Positions 17,449 through 26,513 of a stretch of DNA of 64,000 nt are shown here, piece after piece (within the stretch, counting starts at the first letter, position 1; every line of letters starts with the position of its first letter). The notes below the pieces were generated by a model. It searched no databases, was not told the origin of the DNA, and was given only the letters and a program-made list of their open reading frames with translations. Location: contig CP019636.1 in the NCBI GenBank assembly GCA_002163975.1, positions 1,241,001 through 1,305,000 of the forward strand, given 5' to 3'. Position numbers and translations under genes: made by a program. Origin of the DNA: Nostocales cyanobacterium HT-58-2 (GTDB lineage Bacteria > Cyanobacteriota > Cyanobacteriia > Cyanobacteriales > Nostocaceae).

Positions 17449-18194
17449 CGGTTTCCACCTGCTGGACTTGTTAGTTATGGATCATATATGCTTCTTGGCT
17501 CTCACCCCTGACTTTCTTGATTACCGTGCTGAATAATACCAAAACTGTACGGTTAATCTCGTGCAAGCTACTCTCCTCTGTACGCGATATCGCAAAACGC
17601 TATAGACCTGCATTGGTGTCAATTGACGACAGTAATTAGGTCAAAGTTCCCAGTCATCGCTTAGTTTTGACCCAAAACACCAAAAGTGTTGAGTCTTTTG
17701 ACGAGAGCGATCGCTTTTGTGGGTTTTGTCGTTATCGTATCCAAAGCAAGACATAGCCAGATAGTAGATTAAGTACTTTAAAAGATATACCAGTCCTATA
17801 CGTTCTAAGTCATCTTTTACAGCTTATGGCTTCTTGAGGAAGAGAATTCCTATGGTAGCAGGCGAGACACCCACTTCACAAGGAAAGAGAGATGTTTTAC
17901 CGGGTGGATATCTTTCTTACTCGCCCCTGCCTGGGAAATGAGCATCTTGTGTTTAATAACGATCAGTTAATGATGTGAAGGGGAAAAGGTCGTTTCAAGT
18001 TTTTCTCTCAAAAGTGCATAAGTTGATTTCGGTCGTCCCTATTAAGGAGTAGAAGGAAGGTGGTGAAGCTGAAGGGAAGATACATTTAGTGTTAACTTCT
18101 TTCCAACAGTAGTTATCTATTACCGGATAGTATTACGCACTTTCCTCAAGTGCCATATCAGTTTATCAATCTAACAATTTCTAAGGAAAAAATC
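17449..18194 (+). other. Long leader/spacer with a possible folded RNA
   Basis: No convincing gene. At 17858-17930 an outer stem GCAGGCGAG/CTCGCCCCTGC encloses a second stem AAGGAAAGA/TCTTTCTT, a layout that could fold as RNA upstream of the cysteine-tailed protein gene. No known riboswitch consensus recognised. Confidence 0.3.
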
Positions 18195-18494
18195 ATGGTT
18201 TATGCATCGCAAGGAGAACCAAAAGTTATGAATTCTGCAAAACTAGAACAGTTACAAAAAGAGATTCAGCAGGCAGTCTATAATGGGCTCGACAACTCTC
18301 CATTAGTCGAATTGCTTGCTGGTTATGGTTTAACAGACAGAGTTATCCAAATTCATGTAATAGTTGACCTAGATAAAATTCGATTAACTAATGCTATTAA
18401 AGATCCAGAAATCAAGGATTCTTTACAAGCAATTCCAGGTCACAAGCTTGTCATCACAGGCTGTGACTGGTGTACACAAGGATGTTGTGGGTAA
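18195..18494 (+). CDS. Small protein with a C-terminal cysteine cluster, unknown function
   Basis: 99 residues from ATG 18195, with AAGGA eight bases ahead; an upstream in-frame start at 18150 lacks a ribosome site. The first 85 residues are charged and amphipathic (AKLEQLQKEIQQAVYN, then LLAGYGLTDRVIQIHVIVDL). The protein ends abruptly in ITGCDWCTQGCCG, four cysteines in the last ten residues. A long leader-like region plus a short Cys-rich tail resembles a RiPP precursor, but no maturation enzyme is adjacent. It could equally be a metal-binding protein. Preceded by a long non-coding leader, so probably its own transcript. Confidence 0.65.
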   Translation: MVYASQGEPKVMNSAKLEQLQKEIQQAVYNGLDNSPLVELLAGYGLTDRVIQIHVIVDLDKIRLTNAIKDPEIKDSLQAIPGHKLVITGCDWCTQGCCG

Positions 18495-18770
18495 TAGATG
18501 CGTGGGACTTTAGAACTTTTTCCAATAATAAAGTACCTAAAACCCTTTGTGGACAGGGCGAATACTTTATCAGGGAAAAAGTACAAAAAACTTAGTGGTG
18601 ATAGCTATATGCACTCAATCAATGTAAGATCCTCGCTCTTTCTTGGATTGACACAATTTTGAGTTTGAGCCTAGTTTTTTTATAAAGTTTCATTAGCCAT
18701 TTAAGTGAAAAATACTCTTCCTAATTAAGCTATAGTAAAAAGCAAAATGTAATTTACCATAGCTAAGGTA

Positions 18771-18812
18771 AGCTACTGAATGTAACTGCAGCGTTACTAT
18801 TGTTCAGTAGCT
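18771..18812 (+). promoter_or_regulatory. Hairpin in the leader of the TPS-domain gene
   Basis: Perfect 10-bp arms AGCTACTGAA (18771-18780) and TTCAGTAGCT (18803-18812), with an inner GTAAC/GTTAC stem. It ends 25 bases before the start codon, just ahead of the GGAGAGGTGA ribosome site. It could be an operator or an mRNA element; there is no T-run. The rest of the spacer 18495-18770 shows nothing further. Confidence 0.45.
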
Positions 18813-18837
18813 ATTTTGCATGGAGAGGTGATCTGGA

Positions 18838-21198
18838 ATGGCTGCTCTTTTGGCTGGGTTTAATAGCATAGTAGTTGTAATATGTATCGCAATCTCTTTT
18901 GCGACAAACCGTGCTAATGCCCAAATCACTCCAGATAAGACTCTCCCTGAGAATTCTCGTGTAACAACAACTGGCAATCTAAAAATTATTGAAGGTGGAA
19001 CCCAAGTAGGTAGCAATCTGTTCCACAGTTTTGAGCAGTTTTCCATATCTACTGGGACTACAACTTACTTTAACAACCCTGCAGATGTTCAAAACATCAT
19101 TAGTCGGGTAATGGGTAACTCTATTTCTAATATTGATGGAACCCTTCGAGTGAATGGACAGTCCAACCTGTTTCTGATAAATCCTAATGGAATTATTTTT
19201 GGTCCTAATGCCTCGTTAAATATTGGCGGTTCATTTTTCGCTAGTACCGCAAGCAGTCTGAACTTTGCTGATGGAAGTAAGTTTAGTGCCACACTTCCTC
19301 AAGCCACTCCTCTACTAACAGTCAGTGTTCCTGTGGGTTTGCAATTTGGAGCAACTGCAACAGCGATTCGTAATCAATCCCAAGCAAAGTCAGATGGTGC
19401 CACTAATATTTTAAATGAATCTGTTGGTTTACAAGTGCCGCCAGGTAAAACTTTGGTACTTGTGGGAGGTGACCTCATACTGGATGGCGGAAGCTTAACG
19501 GCATCAGGAGGACGAATTGAGTTAGGAAGTGTAGCTGCCAATAGTTTGGTTAGTTTGAAGCAAACCGATGTTGGCTGGGTCTTGGGGTATGAAGGTATTC
19601 AAAATTTCCAGAATATTCAACTTACTCCGCGCATTATTAGCAATTTCCAGATTCCCTCTACTGTAGATGCTAGTGGCAAAGATAGTGGTGGTAGTATCCA
19701 GATGCAGGGCAATTCTGTGGAACTCATTGGCTTTCCTGTACGCGTTATTAATCAAAGTACAGGTGTCGCAAATAGCGGAGACTTAACTATTACTAGCAGG
19801 AAATTAGTCATTCGGGATGGCGCACAGGTCATAACTTCGACAAGAGCACAAGGTGCGGGAGGAAAATTAAGCGTCACCTCATCTGAATCAGTGGAGCTGA
19901 TTGGTTCTTTTCGTACACCAGATGGTCTTTCCTATTCTAGTGTATTGTCTAGTGCAACTTTTGGTGTGGGAAAGGCGGGTGACCTGATCATTAATACGAG
20001 AAGGTTACATATTCAAGATGGAGCATTGGTAACAGCAGAGTCTAGTGGACAAAGAATCAACAATTCTCAGCAATTCAGAGCAGCCACAGGACAAGGCGGA
20101 AATTTGACTATTAATGCCTCTGAATCAGTAGAAACCAGTGGAATGACAGCAGCAGGTCGTCCCAGTGGCTTGTTTGCTAGTACTGCAGGTTCTGGAGATG
20201 CTGGAAAAGTGACAATTACTACTGGGCAGTTGATAGTCCGAGATGGGGCTGCAGTAACTGTAAGCAGTGAAACTCGAAGGAATTTCACATACGTGGGGGG
20301 TCCAATTAACTTAGGAAAAGCAGGCGAACTCAATATAGATGCTGGCTCTATAATTCTAGGCAACAGAGGAAAAATTTCATCGGAAACTGACACTGGTCAA
20401 GGCGGAAATATTAACCTACAAGTGCAAGACCTATTACTGCTACGCCGCAACAGTCAAATTTCCACCAATGCAGGCAAAGTACAGGCTATTGGTGACGGCG
20501 GTAATATTACCATCAATGCTCCTGACGGTTTCATCGTCGCCAAGCCACAAGAAAACAGCGACATCACTGCCAATGCTTTCACAGGCTCTGGTGGCAAAGT
20601 CCAAATCAACGCAACTGGTATTTTTGGCATAGCACCACGTAGTCGAGAAAACTTGGCAAGACAATTGGGAACGAACGACCCAATCAAACTAGACTCGCAA
20701 AACTTACTCACAAGTGACATCACGGCAATTTCTCAGACCAACCCGACTTTAAATGGAGTGGTAAGTATTAATACGCCTGATATTGAAATCAAGCGTGGAC
20801 TTATCAACGTGCCAATGGAATCAAAAAAACCAAGACTGGCACAAGGATGTGATGCAGATGTAGCACGAAATCAAAGCGAATTTATCATCACCGGAGGCGG
20901 CGGCATACCATCCAACCCTAGGGAAGCTCTGAGAAGCAACAATGTGCAGGTAAATTGGGTGTCCTTGGATGAGAATGCAAATGAGCCTTCTGGTGCTTCA
21001 AGCCAGGAGAAAGTAAGGCAAACATTAGTAGATTACTTACAACAAAATAACAAAAATATCAAGAATCGTCAGAATGAGATTGTGGAAGCACAAGGGTGGG
21101 TGGTAGATAGCAATGGCGATGTGATTTTAGTTGCTCAGGCACCCACCGTGACACCTCATAGTCCCTCGTTCAACTCTGCATCTTGCCATAGTCGTTAA
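18838..21198 (+). CDS. TPS-domain (filamentous haemagglutinin N-terminal) surface protein
   Basis: 786 residues. A signal peptide (residues 1-30, ending ANAQ) precedes a TPS secretion domain with NLFHSFEQFSI, NPADVQNIISRV, INGTLRVNG-like and FLINPNGIIFGPNASL motifs. Residues about 190-640 are repetitive beta-helix sequence, with recurring GxAGxLxI and IxDGAxV units. The C-terminal 150 residues (LAQGCDADVARNQSEF, then NVQVNWVSLDE) are typical of cyanobacterial members. The TPS domain normally needs an Omp85-like TpsB partner, which is absent from this window. Likely an adhesin or sheath component. Confidence 0.88.
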   Translation: MAALLAGFNSIVVVICIAISFATNRANAQITPDKTLPENSRVTTTGNLKIIEGGTQVGSNLFHSFEQFSISTGTTTYFNNPADVQNIISRVMGNSISNIDGTLRVNGQSNLFLINPNGIIFGPNASLNIGGSFFASTASSLNFADGSKFSATLPQATPLLTVSVPVGLQFGATATAIRNQSQAKSDGATNILNESVGLQVPPGKTLVLVGGDLILDGGSLTASGGRIELGSVAANSLVSLKQTDVGWVLGYEGIQNFQNIQLTPRIISNFQIPSTVDASGKDSGGSIQMQGNSVELIGFPVRVINQSTGVANSGDLTITSRKLVIRDGAQVITSTRAQGAGGKLSVTSSESVELIGSFRTPDGLSYSSVLSSATFGVGKAGDLIINTRRLHIQDGALVTAESSGQRINNSQQFRAATGQGGNLTINASESVETSGMTAAGRPSGLFASTAGSGDAGKVTITTGQLIVRDGAAVTVSSETRRNFTYVGGPINLGKAGELNIDAGSIILGNRGKISSETDTGQGGNINLQVQDLLLLRRNSQISTNAGKVQAIGDGGNITINAPDGFIVAKPQENSDITANAFTGSGGKVQINATGIFGIAPRSRENLARQLGTNDPIKLDSQNLLTSDITAISQTNPTLNGVVSINTPDIEIKRGLINVPMESKKPRLAQGCDADVARNQSEFIITGGGGIPSNPREALRSNNVQVNWVSLDENANEPSGASSQEKVRQTLVDYLQQNNKNIKNRQNEIVEAQGWVVDSNGDVILVAQAPTVTPHSPSFNSASCHSR

Positions 21199-21237
21199 CA
21201 GAGATTGTGGTGAGTCGAAAATTTTGAAGTTGATACT

Positions 21238-22548
21238 TTACAACCCCATCCACATCAACACAACTTGTTTCCCTATCACAACTAACGCAACACCAATCAT
21301 CACAATCAGTGTCACCTGACCACCTGGAACAAGCGGTTGAGTTGTAATATTAGACTGCTCCTGCTCTTGACGTTGCTTCCAAGTCATGAGGGCAGGAATA
21401 ATGCCACCTAAAACTGAAATACTAAACGTTCCAGCATAGTCTAGGGCAGCTAAGAATATGCTGGGATTAAGTGCCCCAAGACTCATAGGGGGAAAAAGAA
21501 TCAGAGAATAAAGCGGTAGGCGCTTAGAAGGCTCATAGGGTGTTGAAAGATCCTTAAAGAAATCTAGCAAACCGTAGACAAATCCAATAAATGATGTGAC
21601 TATGGCAAACTCGGAGAAAATAGACACTAATACACCTAACCATTCTCCTGCCCCATCATTACGTAGAATTTGTATTGGGTCAAAAACGGTTTTACCACCA
21701 GCCGTACCTTGCACCATGTCGGGACTGACGCTTCCCAGAATCACGGCATTCCAAGCCAAGAACATGACCAAAGGAATCACAGAACCAATAAATATGGACT
21801 GACGTATCTTGTGAGCATCTCCTTCCAACTGAGTGACAACTGTTGGGACAACGTTATGGTAGAACAGTGCCACAAACATCACCGAAACAGCTGCTGGAAG
21901 TGCACTCCAATCCTGAAAGAAAAAAGAAGAAGTCTTGAACTGCGTTGTTCCAAGCAATAACAGTCCCAAAAATGAAGCAAGGACAATTGCTACGAACGCG
22001 TTGTTTAATTTCTCAATAAACTTCTCTCGCCCAAGATACATAATGCCACCAAGTAAGAGAGTGAACGCTGTTGTCCCCACCCAAGTAGGCAGAAGATTCT
22101 CCACACCTAAAACTTTTTCAACAGCAGAGACTAAAATCTCTCCACCTTGGGCAACATACGCCACAAGCAAGGCGTAGTGCATGAATAGATACGCGCTACC
22201 AGCAACCCGCGCACCTAGTTTCCCAAGCGTCTTCTCAACCATGATTAACAACCCTAAACTCGGACGCCCCACAAGACGCATCGTGTTCAAAGTCACTTCT
22301 GCAATCAAAAGACCAGAGACCAAAGCATACAGCCAAACAGCAACAAGTAGAACTGTCGATGGCACAACTCCAGATGGCAGAGTTACTGCAGGTAATGCGA
22401 GAATACCGGCACCAACCGTTGTTCCAGCAATAAGTGCGGTACTGCCTAAAACACTACCTGGTTGATGACTCAGCTTATTGCCATAGAATTCAAGGTTGGA
22501 AAACAATCGAGTGATTTGTGGGGTATCAGACTTGAGAACAGCCTTCAT
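21238..22548 (-). CDS. Aromatic amino acid permease family (HAAAP) transporter
   Basis: 436 residues from ATG 22548; an upstream TTG adds 30 poorly conserved residues. Eleven or so hydrophobic segments. N-terminal GSTALIAGTTVGAGILALP is the family hallmark (compare Mtr, TnaB, TyrP), as are YNTYALLVAYVAQGG-like and FVALFYHNVVPTVV segments. Members import tryptophan or tyrosine by proton symport in the inner membrane. Converges with the TPS gene, stops 40 bases apart. The specific substrate cannot be told. Confidence 0.85.
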   Translation of the reverse strand: MKAVLKSDTPQITRLFSNLEFYGNKLSHQPGSVLGSTALIAGTTVGAGILALPAVTLPSGVVPSTVLLVAVWLYALVSGLLIAEVTLNTMRLVGRPSLGLLIMVEKTLGKLGARVAGSAYLFMHYALLVAYVAQGGEILVSAVEKVLGVENLLPTWVGTTAFTLLLGGIMYLGREKFIEKLNNAFVAIVLASFLGLLLLGTTQFKTSSFFFQDWSALPAAVSVMFVALFYHNVVPTVVTQLEGDAHKIRQSIFIGSVIPLVMFLAWNAVILGSVSPDMVQGTAGGKTVFDPIQILRNDGAGEWLGVLVSIFSEFAIVTSFIGFVYGLLDFFKDLSTPYEPSKRLPLYSLILFPPMSLGALNPSIFLAALDYAGTFSISVLGGIIPALMTWKQRQEQEQSNITTQPLVPGGQVTLIVMIGVALVVIGKQVVLMWMGL

Positions 22549-22902
22549 ATGGGTCCTGCTAAAATATGCAGATTTTGAAATAATTTGAAACAGAATATAA
22601 ACTTCTGTTAAGTATCTTAGCAAAAACCCTTCATCCAAAGACCTGTTTTTTCTTTGTAAAACAGATCGCTATGCCCTTTTCGTAGTAAGCAGCTTTATAA
22701 AAAGTTTTTGGTTTAGCAAGTATTACGAGTGTTTTAAAACTCGACCTTTTGACAATTTTTGGAGAATTTTCAAATTTTTTGATGAGATCTACACCTGTAA
22801 ATTCATTTCCGTGAGTTCATCCAACAAGAGCGACTTTTTTGAATTTTTCCATTATTTTTGTGGAGAACTATTAGGTGTAAAGAAATGAAATCTTTTTCAG
22901 CC

Positions 22903-22926
22903 CCAAAAAGGCGATCGCCCTTTTGG
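22903..22926 (-). terminator. HIP1-centred hairpin downstream of the oxidoreductase
   Basis: A 24-base near-palindrome CCAAAA...TTTTGG centred on GCGATCGC, 19 bases after the stop. No clear T-run follows on the minus strand, so termination is only likely. The rest of the spacer 22549-22902 is AT-rich with no gene. Confidence 0.4.
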
Positions 22927-22944
22927 AGTTGTTGGTTATGAGTC

Positions 22945-23973
22945 TCAAGTAGGAAATGCTGTTGGGTCATCACTCACCCTAACAATCAACTTGCCAAAGT
23001 TCTCACCGCGAAGCAAACCGATAAAGGCACGAGGAGCATTCTCCAAACCAACCACCACGTCTTCTCTGTATTTGAGCTTTCCTTCTTTTAACCACTGGGA
23101 GACATCACGCAAACAATCTTCTTGTTGATGTTGATAATCGCGTACAAGAAAACCTTTGATTAATGCACGTTTAATCAGTAGTGGTCTCAAATTTGGACCA
23201 GCAGGAGGATGTACAGCGTTATACTCTGATATCAAGCCCACCAGCGCAATCTTTGCTCCAAGATTAATCTGTTGCAACACGGCTTCTAAAATCTCACCTG
23301 CGGTGTTGTCAAAATAAACATCGATTCCATTGGGAGCAGCTTCTTTGAGTGCTGAAGAGAGTTCTTGAGTTTTGCGGTTAATACCGGCATCAAAACCTAA
23401 TTCCTGAACCACAAAGTCCCGCTTCTCATCACTCCCAACAATTCCCACGACTCGAGAGCCTTTAATTTTAGCAATTTGACCTGCTACTGAACCGACAGCA
23501 CCAGAAGCCGCTGAAATCACAACGGTTTCACCTGCTTTAGGTTGACCAATGTCAAGCAAAGCACTGTAAGCAGTATGTCCGGGCATCCCTAGTACACCGA
23601 GGTTGTAAGATAGGGGAGTTTGATTGGGATCAAGTTTACGCAGATTCTCACTTTTGGAGATTCCATAAGTTTGCCAACCATTAGCACTCAGTACGAAATC
23701 TCCTGCTTGAAACTGAGGATCATTTGATTTTATGACTTGACTGACTGTACCACCAACCATCACTGAGTTGAGTTCTAAATTTGCCGTATAAGACTTGCTC
23801 TCACTAATAAGACCACGCATATACGGATCGAGTGACAGGTAAATGGTACGGCTAAGAATTTCTCCTTCGCCAAGTTCGGGAACTGGTGTTTCCACAAGTG
23901 CAAAATCAGTTTCTTTGGGTTCTCCAACCGGACGGCTTTTGAGCACAATTTGCTGGTTAGTTAAATTAGACAT
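22945..23973 (-). CDS. NADP-dependent medium-chain oxidoreductase (leukotriene B4 dehydrogenase/CurA-like)
   Basis: 342 residues, the usual length for zinc-independent MDR enzymes. GLGEGEILSRTIYLSLDPYMRG near the N-terminus, GMPGHTAYSALLDIG, and the Rossmann motif VISAASGAVGSVAGQIAKIKG are characteristic, as is the late INLGAKIALVGLISEYN. These enzymes reduce alpha,beta-unsaturated ketones and aldehydes in the cytoplasm, often as detoxification. A strong AAGGAGG precedes ATG 23973. No operon partner. Confidence 0.9.
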   Translation of the reverse strand: MSNLTNQQIVLKSRPVGEPKETDFALVETPVPELGEGEILSRTIYLSLDPYMRGLISESKSYTANLELNSVMVGGTVSQVIKSNDPQFQAGDFVLSANGWQTYGISKSENLRKLDPNQTPLSYNLGVLGMPGHTAYSALLDIGQPKAGETVVISAASGAVGSVAGQIAKIKGSRVVGIVGSDEKRDFVVQELGFDAGINRKTQELSSALKEAAPNGIDVYFDNTAGEILEAVLQQINLGAKIALVGLISEYNAVHPPAGPNLRPLLIKRALIKGFLVRDYQHQQEDCLRDVSQWLKEGKLKYREDVVVGLENAPRAFIGLLRGENFGKLIVRVSDDPTAFPT

Positions 23974-24067
23974 TAGAGTTTCCTCCTTTTGTTCAAATCA
24001 TGCCAGCATGATGTTAAAACTCAATCCTAAATTGGGTAGACCTAAGAAAATTCAACCTACAAAGTTT

Positions 24068-24328
24068 CTAATGGTATGACAGCAAAGAAGGCAGTTGATT
24101 CATAGAGTGGAAGACACGCGCTCCATATGCCTCAAGTGAAATAGCCTGATTCTGTTCGGTGTAACCTAAAACTTTCATACCAGCGGCAACACCTGCACGC
24201 ACACCCAAAATGCTATCTTCTACAACAGTGCAACATGGAGCTTGAACTCCCATATTTTTAGCTGCATATAAGAATAAGTCTGGTGCTGGCTTCCAGCTTC
24301 CAATGTCATACGAGCTAAAGTAAATATT
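24068..24328 (-). pseudogene. HAD-family phosphatase, C-terminal fragment only
   Basis: Reading from an in-frame TAG at 24329-24331, the frame gives NIYFSSYDIGSWKPAPDLFL, then AAKNMGV...CTVVEDSILGVRAGVAAGM, the motif III lysine and motif IV VVEDS of beta-phosphoglucomutase-like HAD hydrolases. Motifs I (DxDG) and II and the cap domain are missing; the intact GNAT gene begins immediately upstream. So only the last third of a hydrolase remains. Confidence 0.75.
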
Positions 24329-24346
24329 CTAAGACTGAGCCACAAG

Positions 24347-24760
24347 TTATTTGATAAGCTTTCCCATACTGATGCGTTCTTCAATGACATAGCCAAGTCT
24401 TTCATAAAACGCCACCACCCCTGCATTTGAGGCACGAACCTGTAAGTTAATTTTGGGACATCCCAGAGTTGAGAGTGCGCTTTCTGCATGCTGCACGAGT
24501 TGGCTACCAATACCTTGACGCCGATACTGGGGGCTAACCGCAACAGTGTATAGCCAACCACGATGTCCATCATATCCAGCCATGATGGTGCCAATGATCG
24601 CACAATCTTTCTCAGCTACAAAAAATAACTCAGGCTGTACTTTGAGCTTCTTTGTGATCACTAGTGTTGGAGCGTTGTGCTGTGGGTTTTCTGGAAATAC
24701 CTCATTCCAAAGGTCACTGACAGATTTAGCGTCTGATTCTTGGTACAGTCTGATATTCAT
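24347..24760 (-). CDS. GNAT-family N-acetyltransferase
   Basis: 137 residues, normal for a single GNAT domain. Motif A is GWLYTVAVSPQYRRQGIGSQLV (acetyl-CoA pyrophosphate loop R-x-x-G-I-G-x), followed by LQVRASNAGVVAFYERLGY (motif B). The substrate is unknown; the closest theme is small single-domain acetyltransferases such as YpeA-like proteins. It ends 18 bases before the HAD remnant, so may once have been co-transcribed with it. Confidence 0.87.
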   Translation of the reverse strand: MNIRLYQESDAKSVSDLWNEVFPENPQHNAPTLVITKKLKVQPELFFVAEKDCAIIGTIMAGYDGHRGWLYTVAVSPQYRRQGIGSQLVQHAESALSTLGCPKINLQVRASNAGVVAFYERLGYVIEERISMGKLIK

Positions 24761-24922
24761 CGATTCTTCAGTTACAGTAAATCGATAAAATTACCGTAGT
24801 ATTATATGAAAGATATCTGAAAAAATTTCGTTTTGCAATAAATCGCAAGCTGCCGCATTCATTTGTACCCCTTAGAGGTCCAAAATGGATGCAGCATAGT
24901 TTTGGTGTCCTCATTTTTGGAA

Positions 24923-25729
24923 TCATTGTTGAGGACTGAAATCTAAACTTGGCCAGTCTGGTTGACGATAATAGCGCGTCATATCATCAAACTTGCGTAA
25001 TTCGGCACGATGTACGGTCAATAGTGGCGAATTTTCTGTCCATTGCTGATTCAATTGAGAGAGGATGGTAGCTAAGCGATCGCGGTCTAAATGAGCTGGA
25101 ATCTCGCCAAAATAGCCCAAGGTGACATGAGCCGTGAAGTGATAGTGTTGTTCAATTCCCAAAGCCATCAGCTTGGAATTTTGATAAATGACTCGACGTA
25201 AGCTAACAATTTGCTCGTAACAAGCTTCATTTTGAGGTACTAAACAAACACCTATAGCTCTTGGCATCACTATCAGTCCCTGCATATGCCATTCAATGGG
25301 ATGAGTTTGCCACCGCTTTGATTGTTGTTGATACTGCTGAAAAATTTCCGCAAAGCAAGAGTGTAGCTGTTCTTCAAATTGTGGATTATTTTGGCAAGCG
25401 TCACGGTAAGCACTGTCCCAAATCAAGTCTGCCAAAGTCAAATGAAAGCTAGCAGGAGGTACAAGCACAATCCAATTAGAGTTTAAGGATAGTTGTAAAA
25501 GCTCCTGTTGATAAGCCTCTAGGTGTGCATAGAAAGTAGAGTTGTCTGTTTCGTCTTCGCGAGGTGGGGTTATAACCGTATACCCGGGAAAAGGTACTGC
25601 TTGCCTTGTTTGCTCTAAATGCGGCTGAAATTTAGAGGATTCCTGGATATGCTGGACTTGAGTTATATACGCTTCTGGGAGCGTCATCCTCGCTAAACGA
25701 TTTAAGTAGGTTTGATATTTGTCGTCCAA
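24923..25729 (-). CDS. 2H phosphoesterase-superfamily protein (DUF1868-like)
   Basis: 268 residues from TTG 25729, with GAGG ten bases ahead; no ATG is available in frame. Two H-x-[TS]-x motifs, FHLTLADL (about residue 97) and AHVTLGYFG (about residue 203), define the 2H fold of RNA ligase/cyclic phosphodiesterase-like enzymes. The N-terminal QAVPFPGYTVITPP segment is typical of DUF1868. Such proteins open or form 2',3'-cyclic phosphates or ADP-ribose-derived cyclic phosphates; the substrate is unknown. Monocistronic. Confidence 0.78.
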   Translation of the reverse strand: MDDKYQTYLNRLARMTLPEAYITQVQHIQESSKFQPHLEQTRQAVPFPGYTVITPPREDETDNSTFYAHLEAYQQELLQLSLNSNWIVLVPPASFHLTLADLIWDSAYRDACQNNPQFEEQLHSCFAEIFQQYQQQSKRWQTHPIEWHMQGLIVMPRAIGVCLVPQNEACYEQIVSLRRVIYQNSKLMALGIEQHYHFTAHVTLGYFGEIPAHLDRDRLATILSQLNQQWTENSPLLTVHRAELRKFDDMTRYYRQPDWPSLDFSPQQ

Positions 25730-26186
25730 CGTTCATATCCTCGAACTCCACGCATATTGATTGTAGGCAAAACTATCCTCATTGAATAAGTGATTTAAAA
25801 ACTATTTAGGTTTTTTGAGGTGGTAGCTCATATCTTGCACCTGTCTGGATAAACCCTGAATACACCAATAGGAGTGTAGTAAAGTAACACGAGAAGCGAG
25901 AATGGACTTACGCGGCACAAAGGTCATATATATAACTGTATAAATGTTGATAATACTGAGACACGCCTCAGCACAGGCGATCATCAAATTGGACAAGTGC
26001 TTGGATTGGTAGTGATGAGAGGCAAAGCGGTCGACAATGGCGACCGCTTTGCCCCCCCAACTAAGTGATTATTATTATTCAGCACTGCCAATTGATGCTG
26101 AGGCATAGTCATCAAATTTGCATTGTTGTACCAAAACGTGAGAAAAACGGCGTTGAAACACATCTGAATTTAGCAAGAAAAATAGT
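25730..26186. other. Intergenic spacer
   Basis: 457 bases. A short minus-strand open frame (25802-25996) has no ribosome site and no recognisable protein. Contains a HIP-rich stretch around 26025-26055. No gene supported. Confidence 0.4.
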
Positions 26187-26346
26187 TTCAACTGGTCGCG
26201 ACTAGTTGAAGTTTCCTATCTCTGTATCCTGGTATTATTTTAAGCGTGATGATGGTAAGTATGTCAAACGATTTGTCCTGTCTACCAAAGTTCTCAAAGC
26301 CAGCACCATTTCTTGGTGGGGTCAACGACGATGGCAGATAGAAGTT
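26187..26346 (+). pseudogene. IS4-like DDE transposase fragment with an adjoining palindrome
   Basis: From about 26206 the plus frame reads PISVSWYYFKRDDGKYVKRF, then VLSTK and ASTISWWGQRRWQIE, matching the region before the catalytic Glu of cyanobacterial IS4-type transposases (RWQIE-x-F/W-F-K). The normal continuation after RWQIE is absent, so only about 45 codons survive. At its left edge lies a 24-bp near-palindrome, TTCAACTGGTCG/CGACTAGTTGAA (26187-26210, one mismatch). Confidence 0.55.
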
Positions 26347-26513
26347 CGTCAAGGAATTGACATCTCTATTTCCAGGTGCAAAATACGAGTCGGGGAAATC
26401 TGCCTTAACAAAATTTAGAGTCAATTTCCGCTCAAACTCTTAAAATTTGGCCAAAGTAGAAAGTAGAAGATATCACCTGTGCTTCTCATCTTCTACTTTC
26501 CCATAAGGTGCAT

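Noticed and set aside
25802..25996. 64-codon minus-strand frame with a hydrophobic stretch
   Set aside because: No ribosome site, no recognisable family, and weak protein-like character.
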